Assembly: GCA_937891725.1 (NCBI GenBank)
Contig: CALAHL010000373.1
Coordinates: 1 to 13,822 of the forward strand
Direction of reading: 5' to 3'
Length of the DNA: 13,822 nt
From: an uncultured Rhodospirillaceae bacterium
GTDB lineage: Bacteria; Pseudomonadota; Alphaproteobacteria; Thalassobaculales; Thalassobaculaceae
The translations under genes and the position numbers were made by a program. The notes beneath the pieces were generated by a model, which saw only the letters and a list, made by a program, of their open reading frames with translations, did not search any database and was not told where the DNA came from. Shown in pieces: positions 6,118 through 13,822 of this stretch (the first letter of the stretch is position 1; each line of letters starts with the position of its first letter).

Positions 6118-8955
6118 ATGGCTGCCGTCGAAGACACCATCCTGAAGCGCCGTCAGAAGTCGGCGGCGGACCAGGCCACGTCGACCCGTCCGGTGTCGCT
6201 CGACGGTTTGGTGGTGACCCGGCGACGGGTGCCGAACCAGGCCGCGGTGTTCGATGCCGCCGCCGTCACAGCGGCGCTTTCCAGGGATGTGCTGTCGGTC
6301 GACGACCTGATTGCCCGCCGCGCCGCCCTGCTGGAGGTCTACAAATCCGCCCTGTCGCAAGGTGTGGAGGAAATCCGACGCCGGTTTGAGGCCAGCAATG
6401 ACGGGGCCGCCTGCATGCGGGCCAATTGTTGGTTGATGGATCAGATTATCCGGGGCATCGCGGGCTTCGCCGCCCAGCACGAGTTTCCCGCCAACAACCT
6501 GACCGATGCCGAACGGATTGCCATCGCCGCGGTCGGCGGCTACGGCCGGGGGGAACTGGCCCCGGAATCCGATGTCGATCTGCTGTTTCTCCGGCCCTAC
6601 AAGCAGACCGCCCGGGGCGAGCAGCTGGTCGAGTTCACCCTCTATCTGCTGTGGGATCTGGGCTTGAAGGTCGGACACGCGACCCGGTCCTGCGACGAGT
6701 GCGTCCGCCAGGCCAAATCCGACATGACGATCCGGACCGCCATGCTGGAATGCCGCCCGCTCTGGGGCGATGAAGAGCTTTATGTCGAAATGCGCCAGCG
6801 CTTCTTCTCCGATGTTGCTCAGGGCTCACCGCTGGATTTCGTGGAAGCCAAACTGGCGGAATCCGATGCCCGTCACCGCAAGCTGGGCGACAGCCGCTAT
6901 GTGGTCGAGCCGAACATCAAGGACGGCAAGGGCGGTCTGCGGGATCTGCACACCCTGTTCTGGATCGGCAAGTACTGCTACCGGGTTGAAGAAGTCGGCG
7001 AACTGGTCGAGCGGGGCGTGCTGTCGATGGCCGAGGCCCGGCGGTTCGCCAAGGCGCAGAAGCTGATCTGGACCATCCGGTGCCATCTGCACTATCTGTC
7101 CGGCCGGCCGGAGGAGCGGCTGACCTTCGATCTGCAGCCGGTGATCGCCGAGCGGCTCGGCTATACCGACCGGGCCGGGGCGCGGGCGGTCGAGCGGTTC
7201 ATGAAACACTATTTCCTGACCGCCAAGGACGTCGGCGACCTGACCCGTATCTTCTGCGCCGCGATCGAAGACCAGTATCAGCGGCGTCGGAAATGGTCGC
7301 CGCTCAGCTTCCTGCGGGCGCCGGCCACGATCGGGGATTTCCGGATTGAGAGCGACCGGATCACGGTCACGGATGACGGGGTATTCGAACGGGATCCGAC
7401 CAACATCATCCGGCTGTTCCACGAGGCTCAGACCCGCGACGTGATGATCCATCCCTATGCGCTGCGGCTGCTGACCCAGAACCTGAAACGGATCGACAAG
7501 GATCTCCGCCGGGACCCGGAGGCCAACCGGCTGTTCCTGGGCATGCTGACCAGCGTGAACAACCCGTCGCGGACCCTGCGCCGGATGAGCGAGGCCAAGG
7601 TGCTTGGCCGGTTCGTGCCGGATTTCGGCCGGGTGGTCGCCCAGATGCAGTTCGACATGTACCACCTGTACACGGTCGATGAGCACACCCTGATGTGCAT
7701 CGCGGTGCTGCACGAGATCGAAAGCGGCACCCTGCAGGAGATCGCCCCGATCGCGACCGAGGTGGTGCACAAGGTGCTGTCCCGGCGGGAGCTCTATGTG
7801 GCGATGTTCCTGCACGACATCGCCAAGGGGCGGGGCGGAGACCATTCGATCCTGGGAGAACGGGTCGCACGTCGGATCTGCCCGCGCCTGGGAATGACTG
7901 GGGAAGAGACCGATACCGTCGCCTGGCTGGTCCGCTGGCATCTTCTGATGTCAAACACCGCCTTCAAGCGCGACGTCAACGATCCCAAGACGGTCGAGGA
8001 TTTCGTCAAGATCGTGCAGTCGCCGGAACGGCTGCGGCTGTTGCTGGTACTGACGGTGGCCGATATCCGCGGCGTCGGCCCGCATGTCTGGAACGGCTGG
8101 AAAGCGCAGCTGCTGCGGGATCTGTATCACGCGGCAAACGAGGCACTGGTCGGACAGTCCACCACGCGCGGGGCCGCCGTGCGGGCCGAGGGCGCCAAGT
8201 TGCGGCTGAAGGACGAGCTGGTCGGGCGCGGATGGGATGAGGCGGCGATCGAGACCCATCTGGGCCTCGGCTATCAGCCCTATTGGCTGTCCCATGATCT
8301 CGAAACCCATGTCCACCACGCCCAGATGATCCGCGAGGCGATGCGGGACGGTGCCCATCTTGCGGTCGACACGCGGGTCGACGCCTATCGGGAGGTCACC
8401 GAGGTTACCGTCTACGTCACCGACCATCCGGGCCTGTTCAGCCGGATCGCGGGCGCCATGTCGGCGGTCGGCGCAAACGTGGTGGACGCCAAGATCGCTA
8501 CCCTGTCGAACGGGATGGCGCTGGACACCTTCATGATACAGGACAACGACCGGACAGCGTTCGACCGTCCGGATAAGCGGGCGCGCCTCGCCTCGGCGAT
8601 CGAGCGGACGCTCTCCGGCCAGGTCAATCTCGAGGACGCGATCGCCAAGCGCAAACCTTCGATCCCCAAACGGACCCGCGCCCTGCGGGTCCCGCCCCGG
8701 GTGCTGATCGACGACAAGGCCAGCGTGACCCACACGGTGATCGAGGTGAACGCCCACGACGAACCCGGCGTGCTCTGGCGCATGACCCGGGCGCTGGCCT
8801 ATCACGGCCTGCAGATCCACAGCGCCACCATCTCGACCTACGGCGAACGCTTCGTGGACGTGTTCTACGTCAAGGATGTGTTCGGCCTGAAGATCGAGAG
8901 CGAGAGCAAGAAACGCGACGTGCGCGAGGCGCTGCTGAAATTGCTGGAGCAGTAG
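6118..8955 (+). CDS. glnD: Bifunctional [protein-PII] uridylyltransferase / uridylyl-removing enzyme GlnD
   Basis: GlnD is the primary glutamine sensor. When glutamine is low it uridylylates PII proteins (GlnB/GlnK), and when glutamine is high it removes UMP, which sets glutamine synthetase and nitrogen-regulation activity. The 945-residue length fits alphaproteobacterial members. Domains in order are a nucleotidyltransferase with VGGYGRGELAPESDVDLL (139-156; metal ligands D152 and D154) and the GlnD linker with VEPNIKDGKGGLRDLHTLFW. These are followed by an HD phosphohydrolase domain with FLHDIAKGRGGDHS (H566, D567) and two ACT domains, beginning near 762 (EVTVYVTDHPGLFSRIAG) and near 874 (VIEVNAHDEPGVLWRM). 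Both catalytic centres look intact. The start has an AAGGAG six bases upstream. It is followed by murJ and trpS, a gene order common in alphaproteobacteria, and is divergent from the FAD oxidoreductase gene. Confidence 0.97.
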   Translation: MAAVEDTILKRRQKSAADQATSTRPVSLDGLVVTRRRVPNQAAVFDAAAVTAALSRDVLSVDDLIARRAALLEVYKSALSQGVEEIRRRFEASNDGAACMRANCWLMDQIIRGIAGFAAQHEFPANNLTDAERIAIAAVGGYGRGELAPESDVDLLFLRPYKQTARGEQLVEFTLYLLWDLGLKVGHATRSCDECVRQAKSDMTIRTAMLECRPLWGDEELYVEMRQRFFSDVAQGSPLDFVEAKLAESDARHRKLGDSRYVVEPNIKDGKGGLRDLHTLFWIGKYCYRVEEVGELVERGVLSMAEARRFAKAQKLIWTIRCHLHYLSGRPEERLTFDLQPVIAERLGYTDRAGARAVERFMKHYFLTAKDVGDLTRIFCAAIEDQYQRRRKWSPLSFLRAPATIGDFRIESDRITVTDDGVFERDPTNIIRLFHEAQTRDVMIHPYALRLLTQNLKRIDKDLRRDPEANRLFLGMLTSVNNPSRTLRRMSEAKVLGRFVPDFGRVVAQMQFDMYHLYTVDEHTLMCIAVLHEIESGTLQEIAPIATEVVHKVLSRRELYVAMFLHDIAKGRGGDHSILGERVARRICPRLGMTGEETDTVAWLVRWHLLMSNTAFKRDVNDPKTVEDFVKIVQSPERLRLLLVLTVADIRGVGPHVWNGWKAQLLRDLYHAANEALVGQSTTRGAAVRAEGAKLRLKDELVGRGWDEAAIETHLGLGYQPYWLSHDLETHVHHAQMIREAMRDGAHLAVDTRVDAYREVTEVTVYVTDHPGLFSRIAGAMSAVGANVVDAKIATLSNGMALDTFMIQDNDRTAFDRPDKRARLASAIERTLSGQVNLEDAIAKRKPSIPKRTRALRVPPRVLIDDKASVTHTVIEVNAHDEPGVLWRMTRALAYHGLQIHSATISTYGERFVDVFYVKDVFGLKIESESKKRDVREALLKLLEQ

Positions 8956-9042
8956 GATCTCGACTGGCACCCTTTTCCCGGAGCGTTTGTTCGCTGACGC
9001 CGCCGCTTAGGGTTTGGCGTCCGGGCACATACCGGTCTTTGA

Positions 9043-9060
9043 TTGTGCAGCGCTGCGCAA
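9043..9060. other. 18-base near-perfect palindrome upstream of murJ
   Basis: TTGTGCAGCGCTGCGCAA is self-complementary at eight of nine base pairs. Its 3' end is 56 bases before the murJ start. There is no loop, so it suits a dimeric DNA-binding protein better than an RNA terminator. The binding protein is unknown. In the same 161-base gap there is a looser inverted repeat, GACGCC (8996-9001) and GGCGTC (9016-9021), without a T-run. Confidence 0.35.
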
Positions 9061-9116
9061 GCGCCCACTCGCACGCCCCCCTCCCGTAAACGCCTCGAAT
9101 CGCGTACACCCTGTCC

Positions 9117-10706
9117 ATGTCACTCGCGCGCGCCATAGCCGTTGTCGGCGGTTTCACGATGATCAGCCGGGTCACCGGATTCGTCCGTGATGTGCTGATC
9201 GCGGCGGTGCTGGGTGCCGGGCCGGTGGCGGACGCGTTTTTCGTGGCGTTCAAGCTGCCCAACTTCTTCCGTAGACTGACCGGAGAAGGGGCGATGACGG
9301 TCGCCTTCGTGCCGCTGTTCGCGGGCAAGGTCGAGGCCGAGGGGAAAGCCGCCGCCGTTGCGTTCGCCAGTCAGGTTCAGGCGGTTCTGATCGCCGGACT
9401 GCTGGCGTTTCTGATCGTGGTCGAGCTGTTCATGCCCTGGGTCATGCTGGCTCTCGCCCCCGGGTTCGCGGGCGACCCGGAGCGATTCGGGCTGGCGGTC
9501 GAGCTGACCCGGATCACCTTTCCCTATCTGCCGCTGATCTCGCTGGTTGCCCTGTGGGGCGGCATGCTGAATTCGCTTGGCCGGTTCGGGCCGATGGCGG
9601 CGGCCCCGATCCTGCTGAACCTGATCCTGATCGCCGCCCTGCTGGGCCTGGCGGGGGTGTTCGAGACGCCGGGCCATCTGTTGGCCTGGGGCGTGTCGGC
9701 GGCGGGTCTGGCGCAGGCCGTGTTCGTCGGAATTTCCTGCTGGCGGAACGGGGCCCTGCCGCGCATCCGGCTGCCCCGGCTGACACCCGAGGTCAAAAAG
9801 CTGTTCAAGCTCGCCCTGCCGGCAGCGATCGGCGCCGGGGTGGTGCAGGTCAACCTGCTGATCGACGTGGTGCTGGCCTCCCTGTTGCCGGCCGGCTCGG
9901 TCTCCTTCCTCTATTACGCCGACCGGGTGGTGCAGTTGCCGCTCGGGGTGGTGGGCGTGGCGATCGGCACCGCACTGCTGCCTCTGCTGTCGCGTCAGGT
10001 CCGGGCGGCGCTGTCGGGCGACGGCTCGGAGAGGCCCGCGCTCGACACCCAGAACCGGGCGCTGGAAATCGCTCTCCTGCTGACCGTTCCGTCGGCCATC
10101 GGCATCGCAGTGCTGGCCGCGCCCATGACCACCGTGTTGTTCGAGCGTGGCGCCTTCACCGCCGAGGACAGTGCGGCCACCGCCGCCGCCATGGCCGCCT
10201 TCGCGCTGGGCCTGCCGGCTTTCGTGCTGATCAAGGTGTTCCAGCCCGGTTTCTTCGCACGCCGGGACACCGCAACGCCGGTCAAGGTCGCGATGTTCGC
10301 GGTGGTCGCCAATCTGGCGCTTAATCTGGTGCTGATGCAGTACTACGCCCATGTGGGCATCGCGCTGTCGACCGCAATTGCCTCCTGGATGAACGCGGGT
10401 CTGCTGGCGCTGATCCTGGCGCGGCGCGGTCATCTGAAACCGGATCCCCGGTTGGCCAGACGCGCGCTCAGGATTCTGCTGGCCAGCGCGATAATGGGCG
10501 GGGTGGTCTGGGCCGTCACCGATGCCCTCGCCCCTTGGTTCGCGACCCGCGCCATGCTTGGTATCGTCGCCCTGATCCTGAGCATCGGCGCCGGGATCGG
10601 CAGCTATGCCCTGGTCGGAATTCTGGTCGGGGCACTGCACCCGCGTGAGTTGCTCGCCTCGATCCGCCGGCGTGAGGTCGAGCCGATCCAGACTCCCGAA
10701 GCTTGA
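9117..10706 (+). CDS. murJ: Lipid II flippase MurJ (MviN)
   Basis: MurJ moves lipid II, the peptidoglycan precursor, across the cytoplasmic membrane. The 529-residue protein is almost entirely hydrophobic helices, consistent with the 14-helix MOP-superfamily fold. It opens with the family signature: RAIAVVGGFTMISRVTGFVR, then ADAFFVAFKLPNFFRRLTGEG. Cavity residues important in E. coli MurJ fall at the same positions here: R18, R24, D39 and R52, plus the arginine of YYADRVVQLPLGVVG (R270 in E. coli). The acid three residues after that arginine in E. coli (E273) is glutamine here. The last two helices, the lipid-groove pair, are present (about 450-515). The ATG at 9117 gives the standard N-terminus but has no clear Shine-Dalgarno sequence. 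It lies 161 bases after glnD and 71 before trpS. Confidence 0.96.
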   Translation: MSLARAIAVVGGFTMISRVTGFVRDVLIAAVLGAGPVADAFFVAFKLPNFFRRLTGEGAMTVAFVPLFAGKVEAEGKAAAVAFASQVQAVLIAGLLAFLIVVELFMPWVMLALAPGFAGDPERFGLAVELTRITFPYLPLISLVALWGGMLNSLGRFGPMAAAPILLNLILIAALLGLAGVFETPGHLLAWGVSAAGLAQAVFVGISCWRNGALPRIRLPRLTPEVKKLFKLALPAAIGAGVVQVNLLIDVVLASLLPAGSVSFLYYADRVVQLPLGVVGVAIGTALLPLLSRQVRAALSGDGSERPALDTQNRALEIALLLTVPSAIGIAVLAAPMTTVLFERGAFTAEDSAATAAAMAAFALGLPAFVLIKVFQPGFFARRDTATPVKVAMFAVVANLALNLVLMQYYAHVGIALSTAIASWMNAGLLALILARRGHLKPDPRLARRALRILLASAIMGGVVWAVTDALAPWFATRAMLGIVALILSIGAGIGSYALVGILVGALHPRELLASIRRREVEPIQTPEA

Positions 10707-10730
10707 CGCGCCTCCAAGGCCTAGTAAAAC
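10703..10730 (+). promoter_or_regulatory. Candidate sigma-70 type promoter for trpS
   Basis: TTGACG (10703-10708) matches the -35 consensus at five of six bases, and TAAAAC (10725-10730) matches the -10 at four of six, with a 16-base spacer. The -35 overlaps the murJ stop codon. Transcription would start around 10737, leaving a leader of about 40 bases before the trpS ATG. It would let trpS be expressed apart from murJ. This is a pattern match only. Confidence 0.35.
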
Positions 10731-10777
10731 CGCCCGACGCGTTCCATTTCACGTCATCACCTGCATGAGACCCGACC

Positions 10778-11791
10778 ATGGCCCCGACACGACGCATTTT
10801 CTCCGGTATCCAGCCCAGCGGTAACCTGACCCTCGGCAACTATCTCGGAGCCATGCGGAACTGGGCGCGGCTGCAGGCCGAGAAGTCGTACGAATGTATC
10901 TTCTGCGTGGTCGACCAGCACGCGATCACGGTCCCGCAGAATCCAGCGGAGCTGCGGAATTCGACCCGTGAAGTGGCGTCCGGGATGATCGCGTCGGGCG
11001 TCGATCCGGACGACTGCATCCTGTTCAACCAATCCTACGTTCCCGAACACGCCCAACTGGCCTGGGTGTTCAACTGCGTGGCGCGCATGGGCTGGCTCAA
11101 CCGGATGACCCAGTTCAAGGAAAAGGCCGGCAAGGATCGGGAGAACGCAACCGTCGGTCTGTTCGTCTACCCGAACCTCATGGCGGCGGACATCCTGGCC
11201 TATAAGGGCACCCATGTGCCGGTCGGCGACGATCAGAAGCAGCATCTCGAGCTGGCCCGCGATATCGCCCAGGCGTTTAACTCTATGTTTGGCAAGGAGA
11301 TCTTCCCATTGCCCGAGCCGCAGATCTTCGGGGCCGCCACCCGGGTGATGAGCCTGCGGGACGGCACCAAGAAGATGAGCAAGTCGGAGCCGTCCGACAT
11401 GTCGCGGATCAACATGACCGACGAGGCCGAGCTGATCGCCCAGAAGATCCGCAAGGCCAAGACCGACGCGGATCCCCTGCCAGAGACCACCGACGGCCTC
11501 ACCGAACGGCCGGAGGCACGCAATCTGGTTGGGATTTACGCGGCCCTGTCGGATCAGACGCCGGAGCAGGTTCTGGCAGAGTTTGCGGGTCAGGGGTTCG
11601 GCGCGTTCAAGCCGAAACTGGCGGATCTGGCGGTCTCGGTGATGGGGCCGATCGGCACTGAAATGAAACGCCTGACCGCCGATACCGAGTATGTCGACGG
11701 CATCCTGCGCAAAGGCGGCGACCGGGCCCGAGATCTGGCCCGCCCGGTGATCGAGGAGGTCTACGACGCCGTCGGCTTCCTGCGACCCTGA
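10778..11791 (+). CDS. trpS: Tryptophanyl-tRNA synthetase
   Basis: TrpS charges tRNA-Trp with tryptophan using ATP. It is a cytoplasmic class Ic synthetase working as a dimer. The 337 residues match the bacterial length. IFSGIQPSGNLTLGNYLGAM (7-26) carries the family's version of the HIGH signature (TLGN). VGDDQKQHLELARDIA (149-164) is the typical tryptophan-enzyme motif, and KKMSKSEPS (198-206) is the KMSKS loop that binds ATP; all appear intact. The C-terminal part is the helical anticodon-binding region. The ATG at 10778 gives the expected N-terminus although the Shine-Dalgarno sequence is weak. It lies 71 bases behind murJ, and the glycosyltransferase gene starts 11 bases after its stop. 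Confidence 0.97.
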   Translation: MAPTRRIFSGIQPSGNLTLGNYLGAMRNWARLQAEKSYECIFCVVDQHAITVPQNPAELRNSTREVASGMIASGVDPDDCILFNQSYVPEHAQLAWVFNCVARMGWLNRMTQFKEKAGKDRENATVGLFVYPNLMAADILAYKGTHVPVGDDQKQHLELARDIAQAFNSMFGKEIFPLPEPQIFGAATRVMSLRDGTKKMSKSEPSDMSRINMTDEAELIAQKIRKAKTDADPLPETTDGLTERPEARNLVGIYAALSDQTPEQVLAEFAGQGFGAFKPKLADLAVSVMGPIGTEMKRLTADTEYVDGILRKGGDRARDLARPVIEEVYDAVGFLRP

Positions 11792-11802
11792 TCGGCGCTG
11801 GT

Positions 11803-12963
11803 ATGGAAGGCCGCCGGATACTGTGGATCGTTGCCGAGGACTGGTTCTTCCGTCTGCACTATCTGGCGCTCGCCGAAGCGCTGATCGCGGCAGGCGCCGA
11901 GGTGCATCTGGCCGCCCGAATCGGACAGCGGGGGCCTGGGGCGCAAGCCGCCGTGGAAGCCGCCGGGATCACCGTGCATCCGCTGTCGAATCTGGATCGC
12001 ACCGGGCTGAATCCGCGGGCGGACCTGGCGGCCGAGGCCGAAATGACCGCCCTGTGCCGCAGGCTTTCCCCGGATCTGGTACAAACCGTCGCGGTCAAGC
12101 CGGTGCTCTACGGCACGGTTGCGGCCCGCAAGGCTGGGGTCCCGGGGATCGCCGCCTGGCTGCCGGGGCTCGGCTACGTGTTCACCGGATCAAGCCTGAA
12201 GGCGCGGCTGCTGCGCCCCATGGTGTCGCTGCTGCTGCGACGGGCGCTGGGCGACGGTCGGATCGCCGCCATGACCCTGAACACCGATGATCAGGCCGCG
12301 TTCGCCCATCTGATCGGCCGCAGGACCGAGGACGTGACGGTGATCTCCGGCACCGGTGTGGACCTGGAGCGGTTCTCGGTCAGCCCGGAGCCGCAAGGCC
12401 CGGTGATCGCGAGTTTCGTGGGCCGGGTGCTGCGGGAGAAGGGGGTCGAGGAACTGGTCGCCGCCGCCCGCCTGCTCAAGCAAAGGGACATTACGGTTCA
12501 GATCCGGGTGGTCGGCGCGCCGGACACCGAAAACCCGACCGCCGTAAGCGAGGTGGAGCTGCGGCGCTGGACGTCAGACGGCCTGATCGACTGGACCGGG
12601 CCAACCGAGGACGTGCCGGAGGTCTGGCGCAGCTCGCATATCGCCGTGCTCCCGTCGCACCGGGAAGGGCTGGGGATGAGCCTGATCGAGGCGGCGGCCT
12701 GCGGCAGGCCCGCCGTCACCACCGACGTGCCCGGCTGCCGCCAGGCGGTCCAGCATGAGAGGACCGGGCTGGTGGTTCCGCTGAAGGACCCGGCGGCCCT
12801 GGCCGATGCGATCGGCAGACTGGCGCTCGATCCGGATCTCCGCCACCGCCTCGGCCAAGCCGCCCGCGCCCGCGCCGCGGCTGAATTCGGGCTGGAGGCG
12901 GTCCGGGCGCAACTGATGGCGCTTTATCGCGACCTGCTCAAGGACCGATCAACCGCAACGTAA
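11803..12963 (+). CDS. GT4-family glycosyltransferase
   Basis: This 386-residue GT-B fold enzyme transfers a sugar from a nucleotide-activated donor with retention of configuration. The N-terminal acceptor-side domain begins RRILWIVAEDWFFRLHYLAL and contains QTVAVKPVLYGTVAARKAGVP (95-115) and LPGLGYVFTG, resembling PglA-like and capsule enzymes. The C-terminal donor-binding domain has FVGRVLREKGVEELVAAARL (205-224; R208 and K213 are likely phosphate contacts) and SHREGLGMSLIEAAACGRPA with the EX7E motif (E288, E296). It lacks a signal peptide and would act at the inner face of the membrane in lipid-linked glycan or exopolysaccharide synthesis. Donor and acceptor are not readable. It follows trpS by 11 bases without a Shine-Dalgarno sequence, and its 3' end overlaps the convergent flippase gene by 40 bases. 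Confidence 0.9.
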   Translation: MEGRRILWIVAEDWFFRLHYLALAEALIAAGAEVHLAARIGQRGPGAQAAVEAAGITVHPLSNLDRTGLNPRADLAAEAEMTALCRRLSPDLVQTVAVKPVLYGTVAARKAGVPGIAAWLPGLGYVFTGSSLKARLLRPMVSLLLRRALGDGRIAAMTLNTDDQAAFAHLIGRRTEDVTVISGTGVDLERFSVSPEPQGPVIASFVGRVLREKGVEELVAAARLLKQRDITVQIRVVGAPDTENPTAVSEVELRRWTSDGLIDWTGPTEDVPEVWRSSHIAVLPSHREGLGMSLIEAAACGRPAVTTDVPGCRQAVQHERTGLVVPLKDPAALADAIGRLALDPDLRHRLGQAARARAAAEFGLEAVRAQLMALYRDLLKDRSTAT

Positions 12964-13822
12964 AGCACTGCTGCCGTGACCAGGAAGGCGGGTGCGGTGG
13001 CGGCCGCGATGCCGACCACCCCGTAGATCCCCATCAGACCCAGATTGAACGTCACCGTCGCCACCAGATTGACCACGGCCGCCACGGCGATCGCCCGCCC
13101 CAGATCCAGGGCGGCCGCCGCGCGAACCAGGATCACCGTTGCCGCATAGGCCGGCAGCTGGGTCGCGTAGGCAATCAGCACATGGGACACCAGTTCGGTA
13201 TCTGCGCTGGTGAAGGCGCCCCGCTGATACAGAATTCTGATCACCGGCTCGGCGATCAGGGCGGCGATCCCGACGGCGGGGATCGAAATCAGGGCGACGA
13301 TGGCCACATGTTTGCGCAGCCGCCCCCGCAGGCCGACCCGGTCGCCGAGCGCCGCGTCCGAATAGGTCGGCAGCACCGCCACCCCCAGCGCCAGGGTCGC
13401 CACGTGCAACCCCGCCAGCACCAGTTTGGCTCCGTATCCGATCGCCGAGGCCGCCCCGGTGCCGAGCGAGGCCGCCATCATCTGATCGATCAGCCCCGCA
13501 CCGCCGAGCAGCAGATTGGCCAGCAGCATCGGCACCCATCGGGAGCGCAGGCTGGACAGATCCGCGCCGGTGGATTTCGGCAGCAAGGGCCGGCCCCGCC
13601 GCGACAGGGCGAAGCCGACGATCGCCGCCTCAAGCGCGGTTCCAATCACCGCCCCCCAGGCCAAGGCCGAGATCCCCAATTCGTCGCGCGCCACCAGCAG
13701 CAGGATCGCCATGACCAGCGGTGTGAGCACCGGGGCGATGGCCGGCAAGGCGAAGCGGCGTTGGGCGTTCAGCACCCCCGGCCCAGGCGATCGATCCGCC
13801 GCCCGCGACCACGAACAGCACC
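12924..13822 (-). CDS. MurJ/MviN-like flippase (MOP superfamily), partial, apparent frameshift near window edge
   Basis: The clean frame runs from 13775 (a GTG codon) down to 12924 and encodes 283 residues of a polytopic membrane protein. It aligns with the second half of MurJ: VLNAQRRFALPAIAPVLTP corresponds to E. coli AILNTWNRFSIPAFAPTL, and ILYQRGAFTSADTELVS matches MurJ's LFERGAFTAEDSAATA in this window. The frame stays open to the edge but there encodes a non-membrane stretch (CCSWSRAADRS). The expected hydrophobic MurJ sequence (VLFVVAGGGSIAWAG) lies one base out of frame, so a one-base frameshift at 13775-13779 is likely. The MurJ cavity arginine near YYADR is replaced (GYGAKLV), and the protein ends after the twelfth MurJ-equivalent helix. 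A lipid-linked glycan flippase serving the adjacent glycosyltransferase is more plausible than a second lipid II flippase. The true start is outside the window. Confidence 0.75.
   Translation of the reverse strand, partial: CCSWSRAADRSPGPGVLNAQRRFALPAIAPVLTPLVMAILLLVARDELGISALAWGAVIGTALEAAIVGFALSRRGRPLLPKSTGADLSSLRSRWVPMLLANLLLGGAGLIDQMMAASLGTGAASAIGYGAKLVLAGLHVATLALGVAVLPTYSDAALGDRVGLRGRLRKHVAIVALISIPAVGIAALIAEPVIRILYQRGAFTSADTELVSHVLIAYATQLPAYAATVILVRAAAALDLGRAIAVAAVVNLVATVTFNLGLMGIYGVVGIAAATAPAFLVTAAVLYVAVDRSLSRSR

Noticed and set aside
9120..10640. 506-codon open frame on the minus strand opposite murJ
   Set aside because: Its product is a low-complexity Gln/His/Arg/Gly-rich sequence, the expected mirror of a GC-rich hydrophobic gene; murJ on the plus strand has every family motif.

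Overview
The window is a GC-rich stretch of ordinary bacterial chromosome, densely coding, with no RNA genes, insertion sequences, phage genes or CRISPR that I can see. Gene content and order (DUF484 followed by xerC, and glnD followed by murJ and trpS), the high GC and the protein style fit an alphaproteobacterium, probably a member of the Rhodospirillales or a neighbouring order. That placement is inferred from synteny and motifs, not from a database search.

Layout. (1) Positions 1-798, minus strand: the N-terminal part of the primosomal helicase PriA, cut by the window edge. (2) Positions 1035-3942, plus strand, reading away from priA: a compact group of a small transaldolase (TalC/Fsa family), a DUF484 protein, the chromosome-dimer recombinase XerC, and an unrecognised small protein with an HExxH metallopeptidase-like motif. 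(3) Positions 4054-5964: an ArsR-type repressor (plus) converging on a FOXRED1-like FAD oxidoreductase (minus), with only 6 bases between their stop codons. (4) Positions 6118-11791, plus strand: glnD (PII uridylyltransferase), murJ (lipid II flippase) and trpS (tryptophanyl-tRNA synthetase). (5) Positions 11803-13822: a GT4 glycosyltransferase just behind trpS, converging on and overlapping a divergent MurJ/MviN-like flippase on the minus strand that runs to the window edge. This last pair looks like the edge of a surface-glycan locus.

Functionally the window joins DNA maintenance (PriA, XerC), central carbon metabolism (transaldolase), nitrogen sensing (GlnD), cell-wall precursor export (MurJ) and translation (TrpS). 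Most of it is housekeeping and I do not see an undescribed multi-gene system. The most useful observations are an apparent one-base frameshift in the second flippase at a run of five C (13775-13779); that flippase's lack of the MurJ cavity residues and of the last two membrane helices; active-site residues that make the TalC/Fsa protein a transaldolase rather than a fructose-6-phosphate aldolase; an uncharacterised HExxH protein coupled to xerC; and two short palindromes upstream of glnD and murJ.
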